Below, piece by piece: positions 1 through 10,055 of a DNA stretch of 64,000 nucleotides. Origin of the DNA: Bombyx mori (Eukaryota > Arthropoda > Insecta > Lepidoptera > Bombycidae); contig NC_085124.1 in assembly GCF_030269925.1 (NCBI RefSeq), positions 4,092,001-4,156,000 on the forward strand. The letters are read 5' to 3'. The notes beneath the pieces are model-generated. The model was not told the DNA's origin. It searched no databases and saw only the letters and a program-made list of their open reading frames with translations. How positions within the stretch are numbered: position 1 is the stretch's first letter; the number at the start of each line of letters is the position of its first letter. Made by a program: the position numbers and the translations under genes.

Positions 1-270
1 ATTATTACACTTCCGTAGAAGAATGTTATGGTCAACAAAGTCAAAGGCTTTGGTCATGTCAAAGAAAACTCCAACCGTGGGTATTTTTCTGTCTACATTT
101 TCAGTAATTTTATTAATGAGTTTAAAAGCTGCTAGTGTAGTAGATTTGCCTTTTTGAAAACCGTGTTGTTCAGATTTTATAACTTCAGATTTATTAAGAA
201 AAGTTGTGAGTCTAGAATGCATGATTTTTTCGAATATTTTTGCAAGTATAGGTATTAAAGTAATCGGTCG
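1..270 (-). pseudogene. Non-LTR retrotransposon reverse transcriptase fragment (runs off window edge)
   Basis: The minus strand reads open for 90 codons to the window edge and matches the amino half of a LINE reverse transcriptase. It begins RPITLIPILAKIFEKIM, continues through EQHGFQKGKSTT and ends in the RT motif A region FFDMTKAFDFVDH, which holds the first catalytic Asp. In this family RPI is normally preceded by Asn-Tyr; here the preceding codon (271-273) is TAG, so the copy carries a nonsense mutation and upstream sequence loses similarity. The YxDD motif would lie beyond the left edge. Clade (jockey, CR1 or similar) cannot be fixed from this piece. It is a dead mobile-element fragment, not a host gene. 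Confidence 0.85.
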
Positions 271-273
271 CTA

Positions 274-1819
274 GTTATTATTGATTGTCGATACTTTTAT
301 CGACAACATGATTGTTGCCACATAGAATGATGAGTGTGGCGTAGATGTAGTAATTGATATAAGGATTAATCGTGGACACAATCAAGACTGCTTAAAAGTT
401 AAATCTCGTTTATTTTCATTATACAATTTCTGACATTTCTATACAGTTTTCATGTTCTATATACGACATCATGAACTTACTAAACTATTTAAGAAAATAC
501 ATGGTCATCCGTTATCTTGATTCATTAGTTGGCAATCGCGATGGCTTTTCATCTATGGACCTTTTGATGAGGGCGGTTGTAATGGTGAAGATGGACATCG
601 CTATTAGATATGATAGGCATAGTATCAAAACGGAAATGGACACTTTCAGCTAGAAAGAAAAAACAGTTGTAAGTGACCATTCCCGTTTCAATAATTTCCT
701 TTCCATGTGTGATGAGGACCTCCGTGTTCTTTTGTACATTCTCAATCATAAGTATTCGCAGTAGTGCTTCTATTTGATCGTTCTTTGGATTTCATTACAT
801 GTGATTGTATCATCACTGCCTTGTATTGCTGATGACTTCCGTCTTAGATTTTGGAATGGCTTCACCTCTGTTTAATCATGCTTGATTTAAAAAACACCAT
901 CAACAAATTCACTTGCAACAGTATCTCCATTCTTAACACGCTTGTAACAGTAATTCTTTTTTTTAAGTTTGGGTACATTACACAATTATACTTTTAAATT
1001 TTATTATTATTTTCTCAAATCCTATCGTAATTTTGTTGAGTTGGTTTTCTTTCTGGTCAATTTCGCAACTGTCAAATGTTAAATTGCTGAATGATGTTTT
1101 TAATCATCAAATTTACACAAATAAGCATCGTTATAAATGTTGATTACTCTATTACAAACACTCAAAAAGTGCAATATAGCTGTTTTCAATTAGAATAAAA
1201 TTGCTTACACTAAACATAATCTCAAGACATCACAAAAAAAATTCGGGTATAGAATTATTGTTCTTAAATAAATTTTTTCTGGATTATTTTGACTCTGGAA
1301 TTTCCGTGAAAATAGTCTATTTATCTTTGCACATATGGCCTCATTGGTCGACGACTACTATTACTTCTTTATCGTCCATAAGCCATATCTACAGTTTCTT
1401 TATTTTTTCTCTAATGCCTATCTTGACTGGTGGTGGTAAAGAATCCACACGGGTTGATACCAAAGGATAAGGTTGTGCCTATAATTTCGATCAACCCATA
1501 ACCGCAATTCATGAGTTGCTCAAACAAATCAAAAACATGAACATTATACAAACAAGTATAATTGATGATTTATCAAACAGTAGTACTATACAACAGTTTT
1601 ATAATACAGAGCGTTACCGAATCAAGCTTAGGTAGTGCGGATGCAACAGGAATGTCAATAAGTTGATATAGAATCACCGACGGAAGTCCCAGCCGCGTTT
1701 CTAGAGACATTTGGAGACGTGACTTCCTGGACGAAGAACGCTTCGTGTTGCACGATACGTGGGCTTATCTTAATTTAATTGGCTTTAGTCAAGATTGGCT
1801 TAATATATTTTTGGGATCT
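274..1819. other. AT-rich stretch, no gene seen
   Basis: No convincing exon, RNA gene or known repeat is visible. Short open frames here have skewed AT-rich codons and no recognisable motif. A slightly GC-richer patch at about 1605-1780 stands out by composition, but neither strand gives a recognisable protein. Confidence 0.5.
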
Positions 1820-2083
1820 TTTTTTTTTTTATTGCTTAGATGGGTGGACGAGCTCACAGCCCACCTGGTGTTAAGTGGTTACTGGAGCCCATAGACATCT
1901 ATAACGTAAATGCGCCACCCACCTTGAGATATAAGTTGTAAGGTCTCAGTATAGTTACAACGGCTGCCCCACCCTTCAAACCGAAACGCATTACTGCTTC
2001 ACGGCAGAAATAGGCAGGGCGGTGGTACATACCCCCGCGGACTCACAAGAGGTCCTACCACCAGTAATTACGCAAATTATTGA
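1820..2083 (-). mobile_element. Family A silkworm retroposon
   Basis: Copy of the commonest repeat here. In sense orientation it runs from a GGTAGGACCTCTTGTGAGTC block through TTTCTGCCGTGAAGCAGTAA to a 3' end GTCCACCCATCTAAGCAATA followed by poly-A. On the plus strand it therefore starts with a T run. This matches silkworm retroposon ends recalled as Bm1/BMC1; the exact name is not certain. Non-coding. Confidence 0.85.
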
Positions 2084-2596
2084 TACTTCAAGATCGACGT
2101 ATCTGTTGTAGATGTAGACACAACTAATATATAATATAATATATAATATTTTTTCATTAACAAAGAAAAATTCGGTTAGTAATATTTTTTTTAATTCGTG
2201 AAATCAACATATTGTATCCTTGCTACACCTAGTAAGCTACCATTTACCAAAGTTACTGTAAGGAAAAAAGTTGGGAGTCTAATCAAAAGGAAGGTACTCA
2301 CGAAAAATCAGCTTGTTAGTAATAAATGATGAAAAGTGTACCAGGGATCCTGTACTAATATGTTTCTCAGGCAAAAGGTATCGTCCAATTTAATTATGGA
2401 ACACAAAATATCGTTGAACATTTTGTCCTGACACCAAATAGTTTGGTTAAACTTTAACACCCCTGGTAGCGACGGTGACGACTCACCGACTCAATCAGTG
2501 TACTTAGTGCGAGTTTCTTAACGTACTCGATAGCGTAAAAGTTAACTCAAATTTGTATGGAGTTGGAACGTTTGCCGCTAGGGGCGCTGTTCAATT
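2084..2596. other. Non-coding stretch with a probable dispersed repeat
   Basis: 2084-2450 is AT-rich with no gene. About 2458-2596 (containing GCGAGTTTCTTAACGTACTC and TTTGCCGCTAGGGGCGCTGT) looks like a dispersed lepidopteran repeat into which the neighbouring LINE tail inserted. Its identity is from memory and weak. Confidence 0.3.
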
Positions 2597-2894
2597 CTTC
2601 TTCTTCTTCTTTGTCGTTTCCTCATTACTGAGGCTCGTGACCACCTTGGTCCAGTTTTTGCACCAGCTTCCTCCAATGTTGCCTGCATTCGGCCTGCTTA
2701 ATGGCGCCCGGGACGCTGGTGTTTGTGGCCTCCTTGATAATGTCCGTCCACCTGGTTGACAATCTTCCTCGACTTCTTTTTCCTTCCACGTGACCTACAA
2801 CTATTAATTTTTCCAAGTTCTCAGGATTTTGTCGGGCCACGTGTCCGAAGTACTTGAGGAGACGCTGCATACAGATTGTAGATAGACGGGTCAA
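2597..2894 (-). pseudogene. LINE ORF2 C-terminal tail, RTE-like
   Basis: An 89-codon minus-strand frame ends LDQGGHEPQ-stop. It contains LKYFGHVARQNPENLEKLIV, then GKRSRGRLSTRWTD and CRQHWRKLVQ, the order seen at the end of RTE-like LINE ORF2 proteins (GHIAR...GKR-RGR-RWTD...W). Soon after the stop comes a GAA-rich tail (TTCTTCTTCTTCTT on the plus strand at about 2597-2612), the usual simple-repeat 3' end. The RT and endonuclease parts are absent, so this is a 5'-truncated insertion. No target duplication could be confirmed. Confidence 0.8.
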
Positions 2895-3934
2895 TGACAG
2901 TAACTCTTAAACCATTTGCATAATGTCATTTACTTATTTGAATTTATACTGTATTACTTACTACACTTACGTTACTTTTGATGTGCAAGAAAGTATACAC
3001 TTAATTTAAAGTATCTTATCTTATTCCAACTGCATACAAATGTGAGTTATCTTTTACGATATCAAGAACGTACAAAAACTTGCACTAAGCACACAGAACT
3101 GCTTACCATCCGCGTGATAGTCGTAATCTGCAGAATCGTTAATTCTTCACTTCCTACTCTGAGATTTATCACGTATTCATATCATACACATCAAAACTAT
3201 AAATTCATGCAGGACTGGAAGAAAATTAACGATATTTTAAAGGTGCAATTAGTGTTATAAATGCTGAAGTTCCCAAACAATCTAACGTTGTTCGTAATGC
3301 AATATTTCTGCTAAATGGAAATCCTTAAAGCGAAACAGAAAACAATAAAACACTGTATTGCATCGGCAGCTGCCCCCAATGGCCCGGGGCGTGCTGAAAT
3401 ATATGTAAATGCGCAATGCGTCATATAACGCGCGCTCATGAATTATTGAGTAACGCCCACTAATATTAACAGTTTATTTTAGTGTTTTTCAAAATAATTT
3501 ATCGTTAGGTCGAGATCGTCCCAATTTATAACTGTTTACAATTGTAGAGACCACAAATGTCCCCATAGCAACTAACAATTAAATGTATGTGTTAGCGGTA
3601 ATATAATGCAGTGATGATACGTCAGTCTCGGGATTGTCGGGCTGTCGATAGCACGTCAGATTGTAATCCCAATATACGTTAGTCACTTAACTGAACACGT
3701 GTCTTATTAATCCTTGCTCGATAAAGAGGCATAGTTACTAGTTACATAATTAAAATAACTTTTAGTTTAGTCTTGCGTTTGTTACTGTCACTATAATGAT
3801 AATGGCAGACGAGACGTTTGTTAGTATTAGCAAAACCACGAGCAGTTAAATCTTTCGAATCAAGTTCCAATATAGTTTCAATACAATTGAAACCTAGACT
3901 CAGAAGAAAAAAATTACGACAATTAAATTTTTTT
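2895..3934. other. AT-rich stretch, no gene seen
   Basis: Contains a 72-codon plus-strand frame (3042-3260) without recognisable features and a GC-richer bit near 3365-3440. I see no exon with both splice sites and no repeat shared with the rest of the window. Confidence 0.45.
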
Positions 3935-4342
3935 AAGCTATTGCATAGATTTTATCGCGGGCCTTGAGCGCGGCGACCGAATCATGAAATTCCGTAACGA
4001 ACAAAACCTTACAGCCCTCACTCCGCCTACCATGTAGCTCGCGTTCAACACATTCACACGTTGCGCTTGTGTAGTGTTTGTGAATAAGCGCGTGGCGTGA
4101 CGTCATACTGCATGCCCATCATGAAAAGTCTGCCCATCTCTCTTTCACGCGGTCTAGCATATGAGTTTGAAGGGGACAGTTAAGGTTTTGCTTTTACTAA
4201 TGTTTAATATAGCGTGGTCTTGTTTTATTTTATTATTGTTTTAATATTAAATTATCATTGTCTAATTATAATTGCATAAGTTGATAAAAAATGCTATGCA
4301 ATAGCTTTACCGCAGCAGTTCCCGAGTGATACACGTTTTTTT
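3935..4342 (+). repeat. Repeat E, copy 1 (inverted partner at 41985-42407)
   Basis: A 0.4-kb repeat starting AAGCTATTGCATAG and running through CGCGGGCCTTGAGC, GTAGCTCGCGTTCAACACAT and CATGAAAAGTCTGCCCATCT to an end CACGTTTTTTT. Near the right end CTATGCAATAGCTT is the reverse complement of the first 14 bases, so the body is bracketed by short inverted repeats, but similarity between copies continues about 30 bases beyond the second one. No protein frame. It may be a non-autonomous DNA element or a piece of a larger one. Confidence 0.75.
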
Positions 4343-4681
4343 GGTTTTTTGTTATTATTATTATAATCGTTTGTAAATTATTCGTTATTTTGATAACGAT
4401 CAATCTTTTTGTATTCGGCTAATTTTAATTCGTTCGTCATTACGTGCGAATGTCAAATTAAATTTGCTCTATAGTCGACAGCGGTCGCACGTGGTGTTCA
4501 TACGTAAACTTATTGGCTCTAAATCACTGATTTTTATTGTAATTCCTGATTTCGTAAGTAATTTAACGGTCTGTATAACTAAAAGAATGAGAAGTCTCAA
4601 CGTTTCTTGAAGTTCAATGGTCAGTAAGGACTTTTGTTGTCTTTAATTTACTAATCAACAACCACGTGCTAGAGCTCGGCC

Positions 4682-4925
4682 TTTTTTATTTATTTTTTAT
4701 CGCATAGATGGATGAACGAGCTTACAGCCCACCTAGTGTTAAGTGGTTACCGGAGCCCATAAACATATACAACATAAATGCCTGCACCTCGAGTTCTAAG
4801 GTCTCAGTATAGTTAGAACGGGTGCTTCACCCTTCAAACCGAAACGCATTACTGCTTCACGGCAGAAATAGGCAGGGCGGTTATACCTACCCGGCGGACT
4901 CAAAAGAGGTCCTACCACCAGTAAA
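4682..4925 (-). mobile_element. Family A retroposon, older copy
   Basis: Antisense copy: T-rich run, then CATAGATGGATGAACGAGCT and GCCCACCTAGTGTTAAGTGG, ending in GTCCTACCACCAGTAA. It is more diverged than most copies and has a short deletion in the middle. Confidence 0.8.
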
Positions 4926-5609
4926 AACCGGCCTCTCGATAAATAAATCTGATCTTTAATAAGTTTAATTTAATAAGTTTATACGTAGCAGGTGGTGAGT
5001 TTCGGTGAGATAAAGTCCCATTTCATGGTTCATATTGATGTAATCTAAAACATACAGAGTATGCGTCTATCGACATATCAAACATTGCCACAATAACTAT
5101 TTGAGCAAGACCGCCTCCACGTCTATAGTGACAACTATGAAACAACAATAACTCACGACTAATAGCTCTGGAATTAACGTTTGCGACAATCACACTAATA
5201 GATGAAGTTAGTCATTGACTCGTTGGAACATTGAGACTTGTTTTAATAAACGTCCTACTCCTGACTAGTACAAGGATGTTTGTATCTCTTTCCATATCGA
5301 CGAGTGAACCGTGAAAGGTTATTTGTTTAAGCGACATTTTTACAACTTTACATGAGAGCCAATTAAAGTTTAAAATTTGGAAAAAAATTCATAACAAAAA
5401 ATCTTCTTCAACTATTTCAATGGAGTATACTCAATCGAAGAAGCTGAAGAAGTTTAATAAATAAAATGCACCTTTAATTACAATTATAGCTTGTAGCGTT
5501 TAAGCGAAATGTCGTTTAAACCAAAGAACCTTTCACTCCTTGATATATTTATTGACTGCAAAACACAACGTGTGCGCCCAAAATACGTCATTACGGATCC
5601 TCCCGATCC

Positions 5610-5900
5610 ATTAAAGGGGCTTTTAGGTACCACAAGCACCGGTCACCGTCCTCGAGGAACCCGTCGCTTGCGACGAAGGGCTTGACGAGCGAATTAACCT
5701 ACAGAGACAGTCCACTGAGTTTTCTCGCCGGATCTTCTCAGTGGGTCGCATTTCCGATCCGGTGGTAGATTCTGCGAAGCACTGCTCTTGCTAGGGTCAG
5801 TGTTAGCAACACTCCGCTTTGAGCCCCGCGTCAGCTCACCTACTAGTTAAGGTTACGATGAAATAGCCTTTCAAGGCTATCAATTTAGGTAGGAAAAAAA
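5610..5900 (-). mobile_element. Family B retroposon, near full length
   Basis: Sense orientation (minus strand) begins CCTACCTAAATTGATAGCCT after a T run, passes the conserved block GCAGAATCTACCACCGGATC and GAGAAGATCCGGCGAGAAAA, and ends in the GCGACGGGTT...GGTGCTTG...GGTACCT region. The same layout recurs about ten times. A retroposon; the published family name is not certain to me. Confidence 0.8.
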
Positions 5901-5997
5901 AACAACGTGTGAGTATTCCTATGTAACACCTTATTATTCGGTTGATGGACAAAGGTATGCCCATTGAATTTCAATACGACCGAATTCATGCAATTCT

Positions 5998-6238
5998 ACT
6001 GGTGGTAGGACCTCTTGAGACCGCACGGGTAGGTACCACCACCCTGCCTATTTCTGCCGTGAAGCAGTAATGCGTTTCGGTTTGAAGGGTGGGGCAGCCG
6101 TTGTAACTATACTTGAGACCTTAAAACTTATCTCAAGGTGGGTGGCACATTACGTTGTAGATGTCTATGGGCTCCGGTAACCACTTAACACCAGGTGTGC
6201 TGTGAGCTCATCCACCTAACTAAGCAGTTAAAAAAAAC
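5998..6238 (+). mobile_element. Family A retroposon
   Basis: Sense copy starting at TGGTGGTAGGACCTCTTGAG and ending CATCCACCTAACTAAGCAGT plus an A-rich tail. A few bases are missing at the start compared with other copies. Confidence 0.85.
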
Positions 6239-9040
6239 AAAATTCGTTGCTCGTAATCTTCATCTTTGTAGCATCTTCCTTTTTTATCTACTCTGTTAAT
6301 GACGTCACATATAACACTTTCCGATCTTCTGTGTTTCAATTATTAAAACCTAATTTAGTTCTTATTCCATAGTAGGTATATTTTAGAAACACCTCTTGTA
6401 TGTGATCTCGCCATAATTGAGAGCTTTATCAAAGCTAGACCGGCTAAGTCTTTCAGAACTGAACGAATCTGCAGCCTAATCCTAGATTAGGTTTCTTTAT
6501 ACTTAGGTCGACGCTCTGATAGAATCGTCGTGTTGTTTCGTACAAAAAATTGTTGAAGATTTTAAATTGTATTTTTTTTGTTGAATTGTTTTTTTTGTAT
6601 ACCTCCCTCCCAATTTTATTTTTCTGTTTTTAAAAAAAAAGGTAAATGTTGATCTTATTGACTATAAATTGTCTATTATTTTACGGACTCCCTGGTTAAG
6701 GAAAACTGAAGTTTTCAATATATTGAAACTAAAAGAAGAATTCGGCTTATGTTTTCTATTTTTCTAAGTTAATCGATATACAATCTATACATGTCCGAAT
6801 TATATCAACTCTAAACTTATCTGTATAAGTTTGATAAGAAAAAGATAGTTATTACTATATTCTTAAGTATAATTGGGCTATTTTAATATCGAAAAATAAA
6901 TTACCGTTTTATTTTTTGTGTTAAATTAGTTATTTTAGTCTGTTTTTTGCTTTGAAGGTTACGTATTTCACTGTTAAACTTATTTGCCTACTAACTGAAG
7001 ACATATAATAATTATTTATTTATTTATACTTTATGCACAAAACAAAACTTGTACACAGGCGGACTTAATGCCATGGGCATTCTCTTCCAGTCGACCATTA
7101 CACATTTACTGGTTTTACGTAATTAAACTACATATTTACTTGTCATTCAGATTTGATGTTTTCATACACATAAAAAATACGTTTAAAACACGTTCAAAAT
7201 TATTCACTTGACAGAAAAGAGAATTGTCTTTGTTCACGGTCTTTGTTGACTCAAAGGTGTCTGCCATATTTTATATTTGAAAATGGAATGAATTACAAAC
7301 AAGGCGGGAAACGTAACGCGCGTGCGTACTATCCGGAACAGCTGAGCGGCGTCCATGTTGCTTTTGTCATAGAATCTGCTAAAGGTACCCAGGAGGTACT
7401 AGAAAAATACGCTTTGGCATGAAAATACTACATACCTGCGTTTGTTGAATAAGTTTGAGAAATGAGTCAATTGGTAATTTTATCGTAAATAACTATTTTA
7501 AAAACAAAAAATGCTAAAGATGATTTTGGTATTGATATGAGTAAATAATAACTACTTAAGTGTTCAACACTAAAATAAAAGTATTATTATATAGAACGTT
7601 CTCTGTTCGAATTCGAAATTCAAAATCGAATAGCAATAAACCATGATAAAATATTAAATCTGTTTTAAAATCCTCAAAAATAATGGCTCGAATTTAGAAC
7701 GATTTGAATTTTATTTAAATCAACAACCACATGTGTCTTTATATTTGAAAATAAAAAAAAATAAAAAAGGAACGTATGGTGTACTTACTGGTGATTGCTA
7801 TGAATTAGAAGGATCTGTTTTCTTCAAGAATTGTCCTCGTTTCTCAGCGAATTCCGCGCTCAGTCTGTGCGCCTTCAGCGTGTTAGGTTTAGACATATTA
7901 AACACTTATCACTAACCCGATTACTCCTGAATTGACGATTGATCAAAAATAAACACTATACGTTCGTGTAATAAACTAGTTTTTCGTTGTTAATTATAGG
8001 CCGAAATACGTTTTTATATCACAATGTTGAGTGCACGAAGCCACCAAAAAGCGATGCTTTCTTATCTAGAACACAAATAAATTAATAAAGAGTTCTTATT
8101 GATCAAAAGTATTTCTATACCAGACACTGTTCCCGTGTGTCTTAGTTATGCCGCGTGCACATAAATATAAGCAAATGTTAAACTAATTTATAAATTATCG
8201 TTATTTTATTTAATGAGACGGATTTTTTACGTTTCGTATTTAATATTACATTTAAATAATGATTCGAAATTGTTATGTATTTACAGTATTGGGACGAAGT
8301 TGATGCGTTCTGTGGCTTGGTTTATGTATTTGAAGTTGGTCGCGTTTGTGTACGCATGCGCGGAAGGGTGGCCGAAACGTTCCATTGTTGCCAGACTTTT
8401 CGATAAAAAGATCAAATAAAAACTATTTATTGATAAACGTGTTTTATTGTTGTGAGATAAAGTTTGTTTTTGTTTGATGGGTGATGTCAGGGGTCGTTCG
8501 GTAGGGTTGGAATTCAATAGGGTTACGTCATAACGCACGGTACACATTCCGTGTGCAATCAGTACTATTATTATTATCGTGTCGCACGTGATTTTAGAAT
8601 GAGTTATCGTTAGCGAAATCTTTGGTTACACATGCGAGAGAAATAGCGAGATGATCCACGCATCTTAAAAATAATGAGTATTTGTAGGGTAGGAGTGTTT
8701 GTAGTAGGGTTGAGAAATATCTATTTCGAATTTTTTTATTAATGACCATACAGTTTGTTAATAAATATTATAACAAAAGTTATAAACAGAGGTGGAAAAA
8801 GTATCTAGCTGTTCTGTAGTTCAACATTTCTAAATTTGTTACCAACGCGTTCTCAAATATAATCTTTTTGACGTTATCATGGAAGATACCGATTGCTTAA
8901 TTATTTTTTTACGCACTTCTGGTCTTTCTGGTTTTGAATTACGAGAGCCCATACAGCGTCACAGCATGAGTATCGCATTCGTGAGGTCGAAATCTGAACT
9001 ATATTGCGTGCATACAATCAAAGCCTTCGAACTTGACTGC
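6239..9040. other. Long AT-rich stretch, no gene supported
   Basis: Apart from a LINE-like tail at 7010-7110 I see no gene. GC-richer islands lie at about 7300-7400 and 8290-8550. The frames 8213-8419 (plus) and 8281-8547 (minus) overlap in antisense and neither resembles a known protein. A frame at 8879-9175 runs into the direct-repeat/B-element block and is not credible as a gene. Confidence 0.45.
7010..7110 (-). mobile_element. Probable LINE 3' end
   Basis: Plus-strand TTATTTATTTATACTTTATG followed by CAGGCGGACTTAATGCCATG and GGCATTCTCTTCCAGTCGAC resembles, in antisense, the tetranucleotide tail and last coding part of a silkworm non-LTR element. Recognition is from memory; only about 100 bases are involved. 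Confidence 0.4.
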
Positions 9041-9144
9041 TTCGCGACACATAACACCCTTGTACAAACCCGAGTGTGCCATACGTTAGAGAAGCCCACT
9101 CCGTTTTCCTATACCAAGACTAGTAATATATTTCTCGACCAAAA
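9041..9144. repeat. Left arm of a ~105-bp direct repeat around a B element
   Basis: This block (TTCGCGACACATAACACCCT ... GACTAGTAATATATTTCTCG) is repeated at 9430-9538 with scattered differences. The B retroposon sits exactly between the arms. Confidence 0.8.
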
Positions 9145-9425
9145 TTCCGGTCACCGTCCTCAACGACCGCCCTAGTCGAACCCGTCGCTTGCGACGAAGG
9201 ACTCGACGAGTGAATTAATCCATAGACACAGCCCACTGAGTTTCTCACCCGATCTTCTCAGTAGGTCGCGTTTCCGATCCGGTGTTAGATTCTGCGAAGC
9301 ACTTCTCTTGCTAGGGCCAGCGTTAGCAACACTCCCGGTTTGAGCCCCGTGAGCTGACCTACACGTCAAGGAGAAGCTGAAATAGCCTCTCAAGGCTATC
9401 AGCATAGGTAGGAAAAAAAACCTGT
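9145..9425 (-). mobile_element. Family B retroposon between direct repeats
   Basis: Antisense copy from GGTCACCGTCCTCAACGACC to TATCAGCATAGGTAGGAAAA. It carries the conserved GATCTTCTCAGTAGGTCGCG and CCGGTGTTAGATTCTGCGAA blocks and lies precisely between two ~105-bp direct repeats, far longer than a normal retroposon target duplication. Confidence 0.85.
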
Positions 9426-9429
9426 GTGT

Positions 9430-9538
9430 TTCGCGACAGAAGCACACAGCACCCTAGTACGAACCCGAGTGTGCTATACATTAGAGAAGCCCACTCCGTT
9501 TTCCTATATCAAGACTAGTTATATATTTCTCGACCAAA
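9430..9538. repeat. Right arm of the ~105-bp direct repeat
   Basis: Second copy of the block at 9041-9144, sharing GAGAAGCCCACTCCGTTTTC, AAGACTAGT and ATATATTTCTCGACCAAA. A few small insertions and substitutions separate the two arms. Confidence 0.8.
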
Positions 9539-9804
9539 CTATAACGTTTCGCGTATGAACGATAAAATTCCCTAATGGCACGCTCTATTGCTTCGAATCA
9601 GTGGCATGCATATAAAACGTACTTTCGTATGCATATATGTAAGTACTTTCAAAACATTACTGAGGAATACATTAAAATTTAACACACATTTTTCTACCTT
9701 ATCGTAAATTCGCATTTATTTTGTGTGCATGTAGATTTTATTATAATAAAATGCGATGACGACTTTTTTCTGCCAGATACACAGGATTAGCGATTTTAAG
9801 CATG

Positions 9805-10055
9805 GGTAAGTCTTTCTTGTCGTGGCAGAAAGGATCCTTCAAGATCTTTTTTGCCACGGCACCATCTGGCTTTGGAATGAACGTTTCCCGAGCGCTATGA
9901 CATGTCCTTCTTCAAACGAGGCTTGCGGAGAGCACTTAATGGTAGGCAGCCGCTTGGCTCTGCCCCTGGCATTGCTAACGTGCATGAGTGACGGTAACCA
10001 CTTACCATCAGGTGGGCCGTATGCTCGTTTGCCTACAAAGGGAATAAAATAAAGA
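9805..10055 (+). pseudogene. LINE (family C) ORF end and 3' UTR
   Basis: Decayed 3' part of a non-LTR retrotransposon also present at 38000-38275, 52085-52210 and 56586-56835. Recognisable parts are the RLWNE and CPSSNEACGE-like residues of the ORF tail (intact relatives read LWNELPSTVFPERYD...SFFKRGLW), here split by a frameshift. The 3' block GACGGTAACCACTTACCATC, GGTGGGCCGTATGCTCGTTT and an AATAAAAT-type tail follows. The reverse transcriptase is missing. Confidence 0.7.

Noticed and set aside
1605..1790. GC-richer patch that might be an exon
   Set aside because: Neither strand has matching splice sites, and the open frames give no recognisable peptide.
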